Assembly: GCF_030547005.1 (NCBI RefSeq)
Contig: NZ_JAUOPN010000018.1
Location: forward strand, 1 to 64,000
From: Maribacter sp. 1_MG-2023
Lineage (GTDB): Bacteria > Bacteroidota > Bacteroidia > Flavobacteriales > Flavobacteriaceae
Length of the DNA stretch: 64,000 bases
Direction: 5' to 3'
The notes beneath the pieces are model-generated. The model was not told where the DNA came from. It worked only from the letters and a program-made list of their open reading frames with translations, and searched no databases. Below, piece after piece: positions 55,293-64,000 of this stretch. A program made the translations under genes and the position numbers. Position 1 is the stretch's first letter; every line of letters begins with the position of its first letter.

Positions 55293-57521
55293 ATGATCAA
55301 ATACTTAACAACATTACAAATTTTTATTTGTGCGATTTTAATAACGTTCAGTGCAACTGCACAAGAACACCCTAGCCTTATTCTCACTAAAGAGGGAGTT
55401 GAAAAAATAAGAGCAGAATTAGGTTCTGTACCACTATTTGATGCCTCGTTACAAAAGTTAAAAGCAGAGATTGATGCCGAAATAGCTTTAGGCATAGACA
55501 CACCTATACCTAAAGATTATTCTGGCGGCTATACTCATGTACGTCATAAACGTAACATGATAGTAATGCAACAAGCTGGTGTTTTATATCAAATTTTAGA
55601 CGACGAAAAGTATGCAAAGTATGTAAAAGACATGCTTATGCAATATGAAGGAATGTATAAAACATTACCTCTGCACCCCAAAACCAGATCTTATGCTCGT
55701 GGTAAATTATTTTGGCAATGTTTAAATGATTCTAACTGGTTGGTTTACGTTAGCCAGGCATACGATTGTGTATATAACTACTTAAGTGCAGCCGAAAGAA
55801 AGAAGCTAGAGAAAAATCTTTTTAAACCATTCGCAGATCACATTTCAGTTGATAGTCCGCAATTCTACCAAAGAGTACACAACCATAGTACATGGGGCAA
55901 TGCAGCTGTTGGTATGATTGGTTTAGTAATGAACGATAAAGAATTAATTGATCGCGCTTTATACGGTATTCCAGATTTAGAAATGGACAAAACCGCTAAA
56001 GACGATGATGGCGGATTCATTAACAAAGAAGGTAAAGCTGGATTTCTAGCAAACATAGAAGAACCTTTTTCTCCTGACGGGTATTATAATGAAGGTCCGT
56101 ACTACCAGCGTTATGCCATGTATCCATTTTTGATTTTTGCAGAAGGTTTACACAATGTAAAACCAGAATTGAAAATTTTTGAATACAAGGACGGTGTACT
56201 TTTAAAATCAATCAATGCCCTTTTAAATTTATCTGATGCAGATGGAGATTTCTTTCCCCTTAACGATGGTCAGAAAGGAATGTCTTATTACAATGATGCC
56301 TTAGTTACTGCTGTAGATATTTCTTATTATTTCGGAAACCAAGACTCTGGATTATTAAGTATCGCCGAAAAGCAAAACAAGGTTTTACTAGACGATTCTG
56401 GATTGGCAGTTGCACTTGGTGTAAAAAATGGAAAAGCAAAGCCTTTCGATAAAAAATCAATTAACTTATCTGACGGACCTAACGGAAAACAAGGCGGTGT
56501 GGGTATTTTACGAAGTGATGATTTAGAACTTGTTTTTAAATATGCAGCACAAGGCTCAAGTCATGGCCACTATGATAAGTTATCATACTCTTACTACGAA
56601 AATGGTGATGAAGTATTGCAGGATTACGGATTAGCTCGTTTTGTAAATATTGAACAGAAAGGTGGTGGTAATTATCTGAAGGAAAATAAAACTTGGGCTA
56701 AGCAAACTATTGCCCATAATACACTAGTGCAAAATGAGAAATCTCACTACCAAGGCAAATATGATATTGGCAGCAAGCACAACCCTACTTTATATATTTT
56801 TGATGATTCTAATGCCAATATACAAATTGTTAGTGCTATAGAAACTAATGCGTATCCTGGTACAGAGATGCACAGAACAATGGCTATTATTAAAGATGGT
56901 GAATTTGAAAAGCCTTTCTTGCTTGATATTCTACGAGTTAAATCTGATAATACCAACCAATATGATTTGCCCTTTTATTTTATGGGTCAAGTATTGAAAA
57001 CAAATTTTGAATACGAAGTTCCGAAAACACTTGAACCTTTAGGTATTAATAGCGGCTATCAACATTTATGGTCAGAAGGTTGCGGAAGTACTACAGAAGA
57101 AAACACTAAATTGAGTTGGCTAGAAAAAGGGAAGTTCTATACCTTAACATCTGCAACCTCAAAAGATGACGAGTTAAGATTTGTACGAATAGGCGCCAAT
57201 GACCCTGAATTTAATTTAAGAAGAGAAGCTGGTTTTATTATCCGCAGAAAAGATACTCAAAATACGCTTTTTGTTTCAGCTATAGAAGCGCATGGAAGCT
57301 ATAGCCCGGTTTCAGAATCTGCTGTTAATTCTAATAGTTCTATCTCAGCGTTAAAAGTAATTTTAGATACTATAGATTACACCGCTATTTCAATAACTAC
57401 CGTAAAAGATTCTACCAAACTATTTATTATTGCAAATACCAATGCTTCAAAAGAAGCTACACATACATTAAAAATTAACGATAAGAATTATGAGTGGTCT
57501 GGTTCTTATTATTTTAAATAA
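55293..57521 (+). CDS. PL17 alginate/oligoalginate lyase
   Basis: A 742-residue PL17 enzyme with a signal peptide (LQIFICAILITFSATAQ). The N-terminal alpha-toroid holds NHSTWGNAAVGMIGLV (about residue 198) and YYNEGPYYQRYA with the catalytic Tyr (about 265); the C-terminal heparinase II/III beta-sheet domain starts near residue 390 (GVGILRSDDLEL) with SSHGHYDKLSYS. PL17 enzymes are mostly exolytic and release unsaturated monouronate from alginate ends. It is 5 bp after PL6 copy 2 and 20 bp before kdgF, so lyase and monomer handling are made together. Confidence 0.94.
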   Translation: MIKYLTTLQIFICAILITFSATAQEHPSLILTKEGVEKIRAELGSVPLFDASLQKLKAEIDAEIALGIDTPIPKDYSGGYTHVRHKRNMIVMQQAGVLYQILDDEKYAKYVKDMLMQYEGMYKTLPLHPKTRSYARGKLFWQCLNDSNWLVYVSQAYDCVYNYLSAAERKKLEKNLFKPFADHISVDSPQFYQRVHNHSTWGNAAVGMIGLVMNDKELIDRALYGIPDLEMDKTAKDDDGGFINKEGKAGFLANIEEPFSPDGYYNEGPYYQRYAMYPFLIFAEGLHNVKPELKIFEYKDGVLLKSINALLNLSDADGDFFPLNDGQKGMSYYNDALVTAVDISYYFGNQDSGLLSIAEKQNKVLLDDSGLAVALGVKNGKAKPFDKKSINLSDGPNGKQGGVGILRSDDLELVFKYAAQGSSHGHYDKLSYSYYENGDEVLQDYGLARFVNIEQKGGGNYLKENKTWAKQTIAHNTLVQNEKSHYQGKYDIGSKHNPTLYIFDDSNANIQIVSAIETNAYPGTEMHRTMAIIKDGEFEKPFLLDILRVKSDNTNQYDLPFYFMGQVLKTNFEYEVPKTLEPLGINSGYQHLWSEGCGSTTEENTKLSWLEKGKFYTLTSATSKDDELRFVRIGANDPEFNLRREAGFIIRRKDTQNTLFVSAIEAHGSYSPVSESAVNSNSSISALKVILDTIDYTAISITTVKDSTKLFIIANTNASKEATHTLKINDKNYEWSGSYYFK

Positions 57522-57541
57522 AAATTAAAAGAATAAAAATT

Positions 57542-57916
57542 ATGAAAAGATTCAGTGAAAAGTACGTCATCACTAAAGACATGGAATGGGAATTACTTGG
57601 AGGAGGAGTATCAAGAAAGTTTTTAGGTTATGACAACCAAATCATGATGGTTAGAGTAAAATTTGACAAAGGAGCATTAGGTGCCCCTCATCAACATTTT
57701 CACACACAAGCTACATATTGCGTTTCAGGTAAATTCGAATTTGTAATTGACGGTGAGAAGCAAATAGTAGAAGCAGGTGACGGAGTTTATATTGAACCAA
57801 ATTTATTACATAGTGCTGTTTGCCTTGAAGAAGGGGAACTTATTGATACTTTTAGCCCTGTCAGAGAAGATTTCTTAAGTGGTGTGGGTCCATCTTATTT
57901 CGGAGATAAAGAGTAA
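57542..57916 (+). CDS. kdgF: KdgF, unsaturated uronate linearising cupin
   Basis: A 124-residue cupin that converts the 4,5-unsaturated monouronate from lyases to the linear ketouronate DEH. The metal site is in GAPHQHFHTQATYCVSG (His50, His52, Gln56) with His90; Asp102, Phe104 and Arg108 in LIDTFSPVRED match the C-terminal residues important in characterised KdgF proteins. The length is normal. It follows PL17 by 20 bp, in the classic arrangement of alginate operons. Confidence 0.95.
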   Translation: MKRFSEKYVITKDMEWELLGGGVSRKFLGYDNQIMMVRVKFDKGALGAPHQHFHTQATYCVSGKFEFVIDGEKQIVEAGDGVYIEPNLLHSAVCLEEGELIDTFSPVREDFLSGVGPSYFGDKE

Positions 57917-57921
57917 GACCT

Positions 57922-57966
57922 AATCTATTTACAGTTACTTTTTGCGGCTTTAAATAGATTTTTTGA
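57922..57966 (+). terminator. Terminator after kdgF
   Basis: AATCTATTTA and TAAATAGATT form a 10-bp stem with a 19-nt loop, followed by a T-run (TTTTTTG). It ends or weakens the PL6-PL17-kdgF transcript before the transporter gene. Confidence 0.65.
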
Positions 57967-58006
57967 AGTACTATTTTATAACATATTAAATGCTGAACCA
58001 ATACTT

Positions 58007-59260
58007 ATGACAACAGAAAATATGTCCTTTTCAGGAAAATTTAAAAAACGTCTCAAGGATTTTGGTCCAGCATTTTTTATTATTGGTTATGTTGTAGGTA
58101 CCGGTAGTGTCACCTCAATGGTAGTTTCTGGCGCTAAATATGGTCTTAGTCTTTCATGGGCTTTACTACTTTCTTGTTTTTTCACCTATTTCTTATTGGT
58201 GTCTATTAGTAAATTGACCATCGTCTCTGGAAATACCCTAATGTTCAATTTCAAAAAGGCATTCGGTAAACCACTCACTATTTTTATTATTACTGCATTA
58301 CTCGTCTCTATAGTTTCATCTTGTATTGGCGTTATGGGCGTTGTGGCAGAAGTAACAATGGAATGGATTTCAGTAAAAACTTCCATTTCATTTCTTAACA
58401 AACCTGTAGTTTCCATCTTTTTTATAGCCTTACTTATCGGTCTTTTTTGGACCGGTAAACACGAAAATTTCATAAAAGCCATGAGTATTATGGTTGGCTT
58501 CATGGCCTTAGCCTTTATTATCACCAGCTTTATGGTGGTTAAAGAAGCAGGCACTTCTATTACCGAATTTTTTCCTGAATTACCTAAAGGTGATAATAAC
58601 GGATTGGTAATTGCCGGTATAGTTGGTACTACAATGGCAGGTGTTTGTTTAGCGTCGAGAAGTATTCTCGTTCAAGAACAAAATTGGGGCTTAAAAGATT
58701 TAAAAACTGAAAACAAAGATGCAATGTCTTCAATGGTAATGACCTTTTTTATAAGTCTTGCTATAATGATCAGCGCAACGGGAACCCTGTACTTTAAGGG
58801 CGCACCTGTTGAAGATGCAACAGATATGATGCATGCATTAGGACCATGGGCAGGAGATTTCGCCCTTACCCTATTTACATTAGGAATTATTGGTGCGGGT
58901 TTGTCATCCATCTTTCCTAACCTATTATTATTCCCTTGGTTAGTTGCTGATTACACAGGTACAGAACGCGACATGAAAAAACCGCTGTACAAACTAATTG
59001 TTGTATTGGTGGCATTGTCTGGTTTAATTGTCCCTATTCTAGGAGGAAAACCAGTTTGGATATTAATTGCTTCTCAAGCATTAAGTCCGTTTGTAATGCC
59101 ATTGATTACACTCTTTCTAATTATTCTCTTAAACAAAGAGAGTATCATGAAAGAGTACAAAGTAGGTATAGGGATGAATTTAGCCTTAGGCGCCACTTTT
59201 ATTTTCAATTGTTATATGCTTTACGTTGCATTAAACGGATTTATTGATTTCATTCAGTAA
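58007..59260 (+). CDS. NRAMP-fold transporter lacking the usual metal residues
   Basis: A 417-residue, about 11-segment membrane protein related to NRAMP. The first segment, GPAFFIIGYVVGTGSVTSMV, aligns with the place where metal transporters have DPGN, yet here it reads GTGS. The sixth segment (GIVGTTMAGVCLASRSILVQEQNWG) lacks the Met-Pro-His type metal ligands. So metal uptake is doubtful, and a role in carrying an organic solute such as an unsaturated uronate or DEH is an inference from its place between kdgF and a PL6 gene. The start could also be the internal Met6. Confidence 0.75.
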   Translation: MTTENMSFSGKFKKRLKDFGPAFFIIGYVVGTGSVTSMVVSGAKYGLSLSWALLLSCFFTYFLLVSISKLTIVSGNTLMFNFKKAFGKPLTIFIITALLVSIVSSCIGVMGVVAEVTMEWISVKTSISFLNKPVVSIFFIALLIGLFWTGKHENFIKAMSIMVGFMALAFIITSFMVVKEAGTSITEFFPELPKGDNNGLVIAGIVGTTMAGVCLASRSILVQEQNWGLKDLKTENKDAMSSMVMTFFISLAIMISATGTLYFKGAPVEDATDMMHALGPWAGDFALTLFTLGIIGAGLSSIFPNLLLFPWLVADYTGTERDMKKPLYKLIVVLVALSGLIVPILGGKPVWILIASQALSPFVMPLITLFLIILLNKESIMKEYKVGIGMNLALGATFIFNCYMLYVALNGFIDFIQ

Positions 59261-59301
59261 ACAAACAGACGCTAGTTCATTTTATTTAACAAGTTACTTT
59301 T

Positions 59302-61620
59302 ATGAAGAATATTCTACTAGCGATTACTGTTTTTATTGCACTAGCATCTTGTACAGAAAATAGTTCTAAAAAAGCTCTCATTGTTAATGACATTGCCGAA
59401 TTAAATACTGCAATAGCCAAAGCCAGTCCTGGTGATAAGATTTTATTAGCCGATGGCATTTGGAAAGATGCTGCTATAAAATTCTACGGTAACAGTACAG
59501 AAAAACAACCTATTACCATTAGTGCAGAAACACCTGGTAAAGTATTTTTAGAAGGTAATTCATTTATTCAACTAGGCGGAGAGTATTTAACTGTAAGTAA
59601 CCTCTACTTTAGAAATGGATACTCCCCCAACAGTTCTATAATTCGTTTTATGATTAATGAAGATAGCGTTGCAAATAACTGTCGTGTAACCAATACCGTC
59701 ATTAAAGATTACAACCAACCAAACCGATACACGAATGACCGTTGGATAGAACTTTACGGTAAGCACAACCAATTTGATCATAATTATATATCTGGAAAAT
59801 CTAATGATGGAGAAACGTTAAGAGTATTCTTCGCGGGTAACCAACATATAGAGAATCACCATCAAATAGTAAACAACTATTTTGGACCACGTCCCAGAAA
59901 AGGAGGCCCTAGAGGTGAGACCATACGTATAGGTGATAGTAAAACCCGTTTTTCTCCAGGTTATGTAAACGTATCAGATAATTTTTTTAATGCCTGTAAT
60001 GGTGAGGTCGAGATAATATCAGACAAGACAAATTTCAATTCTTTCAATCATAATATCTTTTACAAATCTGAAGGCTCTTTGGTATTACGACATAGCAATT
60101 ACGCTAAAGTAAATGGTAATATTTTCATTGGTGGTGATGATTCTGAATTCTATGGTGGCATTAGAGTTGTAAATGCAGGTCATTGGATTACCAATAATTA
60201 TTTCTACAACATCAAAGGAGAAGAATTTAGGTCGCCACTTGCGATTATGAACGGCATACCCATGACTCCTTTAAACAGATATCTACAAGTCTCAGATGTT
60301 GTGGTCGCTTTTAATACCTGGGTAGATTGCACATCACCTTGGCAAATAGGTATTGGTCAAAATTTAGAAAGTGCCAGTGTACTGCCTGCGAGTGAAATTA
60401 GATCTGCAGCACCTATTCGATCTATCGTTGCGAACAACCTTATCTATAATTCGAAAGCTGATAGGACACCTGTTATAAACCACAGTGAAATGGATGGCAT
60501 TTTATTTAAGAATAACATTATTGACAATAATGGCACTGTATATTCTGAGTATGATGTACTACAAAATGGAGAAGTAAAAATGGAGCAAATTAATGAATGG
60601 CTCTTTGCTCCTGCCAATTTTAAAGATAGTATTTCGAAAGTGGTGTATTACGGATTCGATTTTAGCAAAATCAACAAAGATATTTTTGGTGCATCGCGAA
60701 GTTATAAAAATAGTCCAGGTGCCATAAACGACCTTTCTTTAGCTAAAAAATTTATAATCGACAAGAAAAAGTACGGACCAGATTGGTTCTCGCCCGAAGA
60801 AGAAGTTTATGAACCTCAAATAATAAAAGCCACAGCTGCAGAAGGTGAACTTGCTGCTAAAATTCAACAGGCACATACTGGCGACATTATAGAATTAACC
60901 GATGCCATTTATCAAATAAATACTCCATTAGCTATTGACAAGAGTATCACCTTACGTTCAAAAGACGCTACCACTAAAGCTGAATTAATATTCACGAATG
61001 ATAAAGATAGCGTGGCTTTTAAAATGAAGCCTAAGGGAAAGTTAAGATTGGAACATATTATAGTAAAAGGCTTAAACAACCAGATTGCTTTTGCACCATT
61101 AACAACAAATATGTCATCTGCCTACAGTCTAGATATAGTGGGTTGTGAAATAAGCAATTTCGCCTTTATCTTAAAAGCCTACAAAGGCTCTTTTGCGAAT
61201 AGCATTTCATTGAAAGATACTGCTTTCAATAATTGCTTAAACGGTATAGTTCTCGCTGCCGATGAAAAGGGTGACTACAATGCCGAAATGGTCTCTATTT
61301 ACCAATGCGAGTTTGATAATATTGGGCAGAATGTTATTGATTTCTATAGAGGGGGTTATGACGAATCTACTATTGGTGGATATTTAACAATAAAAAATAG
61401 CAGTTTTACAAATTGTGGAAAGAATGAAAAAAGTGATATTCTATTAAAAACCAAAGGTATAATCAACGTGCTAATTGCAGATAACACTTTCAAGAACAAT
61501 CCTGTTAGCTATGCTGCTCTTTTATGGGGAGAAAAGAATAATCATCACACTAATAACACAACTATAAATTCTGGTGAAATTAAAGTAGAAGAACAGCAGA
61601 AGCTAAAAATTCTATATTAA
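59302..61620 (+). CDS. PL6 alginate lyase, lipoprotein (copy 3)
   Basis: A 772-residue PL6 lyase with a lipobox (LASC, Cys17) and the same two-helix plan as copy 1, to which it is closely similar from start to end (LKLMY versus LKILY). Catalytic Lys242 and Arg263 are kept, but the conserved RHG reads RHS here (LRHSNY), as the glycine after the His is Ser264+1. It lies 41 bp after the NRAMP-fold gene without an operator of its own. Copies 1 and 3 probably come from a duplication and may differ in preference for M, G or MG blocks. Confidence 0.93.
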   Translation: MKNILLAITVFIALASCTENSSKKALIVNDIAELNTAIAKASPGDKILLADGIWKDAAIKFYGNSTEKQPITISAETPGKVFLEGNSFIQLGGEYLTVSNLYFRNGYSPNSSIIRFMINEDSVANNCRVTNTVIKDYNQPNRYTNDRWIELYGKHNQFDHNYISGKSNDGETLRVFFAGNQHIENHHQIVNNYFGPRPRKGGPRGETIRIGDSKTRFSPGYVNVSDNFFNACNGEVEIISDKTNFNSFNHNIFYKSEGSLVLRHSNYAKVNGNIFIGGDDSEFYGGIRVVNAGHWITNNYFYNIKGEEFRSPLAIMNGIPMTPLNRYLQVSDVVVAFNTWVDCTSPWQIGIGQNLESASVLPASEIRSAAPIRSIVANNLIYNSKADRTPVINHSEMDGILFKNNIIDNNGTVYSEYDVLQNGEVKMEQINEWLFAPANFKDSISKVVYYGFDFSKINKDIFGASRSYKNSPGAINDLSLAKKFIIDKKKYGPDWFSPEEEVYEPQIIKATAAEGELAAKIQQAHTGDIIELTDAIYQINTPLAIDKSITLRSKDATTKAELIFTNDKDSVAFKMKPKGKLRLEHIIVKGLNNQIAFAPLTTNMSSAYSLDIVGCEISNFAFILKAYKGSFANSISLKDTAFNNCLNGIVLAADEKGDYNAEMVSIYQCEFDNIGQNVIDFYRGGYDESTIGGYLTIKNSSFTNCGKNEKSDILLKTKGIINVLIADNTFKNNPVSYAALLWGEKNNHHTNNTTINSGEIKVEEQQKLKILY

Positions 61621-61663
61621 GATAATTTCTGGTTTCCGCTGTTATATTTAATTTCCAAACTCC

Positions 61664-62758
61664 TTATTTTGGTGGGTAACATAATAATATCTTCGATGCT
61701 ATAGTAGACTTAAACTCAACTTGGTCTATTGCTGCAGAAAAGAAAATTTCATCACCTTGAGTAAAACTGTATTCTTTACCGCCACTAATTATAGTTCCTT
61801 CCCCAAAGTAAATAACAGCTACAAAAAAGCTTCCATTTGCCTTAATAGTATGTGATCCGTTTAAATCTAGTTCGCTTAGACCAAAACAATCTGTATGAGT
61901 TTCATTGAAAATCGTATTTAAGGTATGAGTATCAGATGAATCTATCGTTTTAGGTGAGACCTTCCATCTTTTTATTGCTTCTTCATAAGAACAACCATCG
62001 TAATGAAAACAATCAAGCATATTTTGCTCCCCCACCCCTTGGTGTATTAATTCATCAGAAATTGTTAATCCTGCAGGAGTAACTTTTTCTACACGCATGG
62101 TATAATCTGTAGGCTCTTGAACTTCCATTAAAAAGCAACCACTACCAATTGCATGTGGTACACCACCATATATCATATATGCATCACCAGGGTTTACCTC
62201 TATCTTATGAAGACTGTTCAACATGCCTTCTATATCTTGAGCAACAAATAAGGTTTCCCATTGTTCTTTGGTCACACCTTCTTTAAAGCCCATATAAATG
62301 ACACTCTTCTCTCCATTTATTTCTCTCTTATTCAAAACGTACCATGATTCAGTTTTTCCGAAAGCGGAATTCAACATGGTCTTGGCATAATCTTTATCTG
62401 GGTGAACTTGTATCGTTAACCTTTCTTTAGAATCGAGCATTTTTATCAATACTCCCGTAGTACCAAATTTATCTGCCAATGCTTTACCTAAGTACAGTTC
62501 TTTGTTCGAAGCAACCAATTCTTTTAACGAATGAGTACCTGACGGAGTTTCAACAAGAGAGAGTCCTTCGTTTTCTGGTCGGCCATTCCCTCTTGCAGTT
62601 ACGGTAGACATAATCCATTCTTCTGGCATGCTACCATCTACTTCTGGAGCGTCTTTTTTCCACTTATCAATTAATGCTCCACCTTCATAAGTTCGCCAAA
62701 CTCTGTTAGAAAATTGTTTTAAAGGTATATACGCGTATTGCTCAAAATCAGTATTCAT
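61664..62758 (-). CDS. manA: Class I mannose-6-phosphate isomerase
   Basis: A 364-residue type I phosphomannose isomerase, which interconverts mannose-6-P and fructose-6-P. Zinc-site blocks are TIQVHPDKDYAKTM (residue about 117) and GDAYMIYGGVPHAIGSG (about 193). The length fits the bacterial short form. It is read against the alginate genes. Alginate breakdown does not make mannose-6-P, so it may serve another sugar in the same diet (mannitol or mannans of brown algae) or exopolysaccharide synthesis. Confidence 0.88.
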   Translation of the reverse strand: MNTDFEQYAYIPLKQFSNRVWRTYEGGALIDKWKKDAPEVDGSMPEEWIMSTVTARGNGRPENEGLSLVETPSGTHSLKELVASNKELYLGKALADKFGTTGVLIKMLDSKERLTIQVHPDKDYAKTMLNSAFGKTESWYVLNKREINGEKSVIYMGFKEGVTKEQWETLFVAQDIEGMLNSLHKIEVNPGDAYMIYGGVPHAIGSGCFLMEVQEPTDYTMRVEKVTPAGLTISDELIHQGVGEQNMLDCFHYDGCSYEEAIKRWKVSPKTIDSSDTHTLNTIFNETHTDCFGLSELDLNGSHTIKANGSFFVAVIYFGEGTIISGGKEYSFTQGDEIFFSAAIDQVEFKSTIASKILLCYPPK

Positions 62759-63340
62759 AATAATGTATTAGTGTTCATTAAAAATCATGGAAATCAATGA
62801 AAATCAAAATGTTGAATTCATGTATTTTATCCTAAAACCAAATAACTTTTTGAAAATTTAGAGAGGAAAACCGTTCAAATCTAGCAATTTATACGTGAAT
62901 TTTAGATAAAAAAATGCTCTAAACAGCCTGAAAAATATTCATTTGAAAAAATACTTCATTTGTTAACAAAATACCATATCCTCAATATTTATAGGACTTA
63001 AAAGAGGAATTCAAAAAATTCATCAAGCCCAAAGTTGTTAAAATGTATATTTCTCTTTTTTTAACGAATAAATAACATATATTTGGTAAACCAAATTGGA
63101 TAACCAGTTTGGGAAACCAAAATAATAGCTTACTCAAATTATTATCGAACTTAATATTAATTAAAACTCAATGACAAAAAAACACATTAAAACATTTACT
63201 AAGACAAGTAATTATTAAACTGTTAACACAAACTTCTAAATAGTAGAATTAAAAAGTGTAACAGACTAAAAATGAAACAAAGCTCAATTTTCATTTTAGA
63301 ATGCTTTAATCAGACTTAAATTAACATAACAAGACTACAA
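62759..63340 (+). promoter_or_regulatory. Divergent intergenic region of manA and alginate susC with triple operator
   Basis: This 582-bp gap holds the susC promoter: TATATTTG at 63078-63085 runs into GGTAAACC (63085-63092), then GGATAACC (63098-63105) and GGGAAACC (63111-63118), each 13 bp apart. That is one copy more than before the PL6 genes. The -33 place (63056-63058) has TTT, not TTG. The leader to ATG 63341 would be about 250 nt, AT-rich. No further gene was seen. The manA promoter must be near 62760-62820; none is clear. Confidence 0.75.
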
Positions 63341-64000
63341 ATGAATTTAAAAACAAAATTAGGATTAGTGATGATGTTGTTATTCAACATATCATTGTTC
63401 GCACAAGACGGTTATAACTTGACCGGTACGGTAACAGATGAGACAAGTATGCCTGTACCAGGTGCAAATGTTGTTATACAAAATACAACTACAGGTACTT
63501 CTACAGATTTTGATGGTAATTTCTCTATCACAGTTTCTAACGGAGATGTTTTAGAGTTTTCTTCGATTGGATATACTACTAAAGCAGTTAACATTACAGG
63601 CCAACAAACTTTAAATGTTGTTCTTGCCGAAGATGCAAGCCAACTTGAAGAGGTTGTTGTAGTAGGTTATGGTACTCGTAAAAAATCACACTTAACAGGT
63701 GCGGTTGCAAAAATTGGCGGCGATGACGTTGCTGCCGTGCAAGCCACTCGTGTTGATGATGCTTTAGCAGGAAAGTTGCCAGGTGTTTTAATTCAGAATC
63801 AAGACGGTGCGCCAGGTGCGGATCCAAAGATTCAAATTAGGGCAGCATCATCTATTTCAGGTGCATCAAATCCATTAATTGTTGTTGATGGCTATCCCAT
63901 TTCTGGAGGTATAGCATCAGTTAACCCAAATGACATTGAGAGTTTAGAGGTATTAAAAGATGCTGCTTCTGCTGCAATTTATGGTTCTAGAGGTGCGAAT
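63341..64000 (+). CDS. SusC-like TonB-dependent transporter (N-terminal part)
   Basis: The first 220 codons of a second SusC, cut by the window end. A signal (MNLKTKLGLVMMLLFNISLFAQ) is followed by a carboxypeptidase-like domain (LTGTVTDETSMPVPGANVVIQN), the TonB-box region (LEEVVVVGYGTRKKSHLTGAV) and the plug with NPLIVVDGYPISGG and SLEVLKDAASAAIYGSRGAN. It should import alginate oligosaccharides and is expected to be followed by a susD. It is controlled by the triple operator upstream. Confidence 0.94.
   Translation, partial: MNLKTKLGLVMMLLFNISLFAQDGYNLTGTVTDETSMPVPGANVVIQNTTTGTSTDFDGNFSITVSNGDVLEFSSIGYTTKAVNITGQQTLNVVLAEDASQLEEVVVVGYGTRKKSHLTGAVAKIGGDDVAAVQATRVDDALAGKLPGVLIQNQDGAPGADPKIQIRAASSISGASNPLIVVDGYPISGGIASVNPNDIESLEVLKDAASAAIYGSRGAN

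Noticed and set aside
1-64000. CRISPR arrays, tRNA and rRNA genes, phage or defence genes
   Set aside because: No direct-repeat array, cloverleaf or typical gene of these kinds was seen on reading both strands.

Overview
The window looks like a piece of a marine Flavobacteriia (Bacteroidota) chromosome, of the Zobellia / Maribacter / Cellulophaga kind. The DNA is AT-rich, there are SusC/SusD pairs, many lipoproteins of the MKK...SC type, sulfatases and alginate lyases, and promoter boxes of the Bacteroidota form TAnnTTTG. No tRNA, rRNA or CRISPR array was seen.

Layout. 1-2.6 kb: a decayed unknown reading frame, a DUF502 membrane protein and a degenerate IS3-family element. 2.7-32.8 kb: one long minus-strand polysaccharide utilization locus. 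Read from its 5' end it holds SusC, SusD, sulfatase, galactonate/hexuronate-type MFS transporter, galactonate dehydratase-like enolase, sulfatase, sugar MFS transporter, two GH127 enzymes (one without a signal peptide, one lipoprotein), an FG-GAP/UnbV protein, sulfatase, FAD oxidoreductase, Na+/solute symporter, sulfatase, a Tat-type FAD oxidoreductase, an FMN-binding-like protein and a fifth sulfatase. 33.2-41.6 kb: a translationally coupled operon for 3,6-anhydrogalactose (cycloisomerase, aldehyde dehydrogenase, KDGal kinase, KDPGal aldolase, small VOC protein), then RhaT-like and GntP-like transporters and an AraC regulator. Together these two blocks match what is known of carrageenan (sulfated galactan) catabolism; no GH16 carrageenase lies in the window.

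41.8-49.2 kb: housekeeping and spacer genes (topB, a DsrE-like protein, a BLUF photoreceptor, an RraA-like protein). Among them four small genes each carry one single-base lesion: a response regulator, a lipoprotein, a peroxiredoxin-like protein and a TIM-barrel protein.

49.3-64 kb: an alginate locus with three PL6 lyases, a PL7 and a PL17 lyase, KdgF, an unusual NRAMP-fold transporter, a mannose-6-phosphate isomerase on the other strand, and the start of a second SusC that runs off the window. Three promoters here (before PL6 copies 1 and 2 and before susC) share one design: a TAnnTTTG box fused to GGTnAACC-type repeats spaced exactly 13 bp apart. This looks like the operator of a GntR-type alginate repressor.

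How the parts may work together (inference): SusCD imports sulfated galactan oligosaccharides; lipoprotein and periplasmic sulfatases, GH127 and a Tat-exported FAD enzyme trim them; sugars and aldonates enter through several permeases; anhydrogalactose and galactonate meet at 2-keto-3-deoxygalactonate, which DgoK and DgoA turn into pyruvate and glyceraldehyde-3-phosphate. Alginate is cut by PL6/PL7/PL17 to monomers that KdgF linearises; the remaining steps of that path are not in the window.
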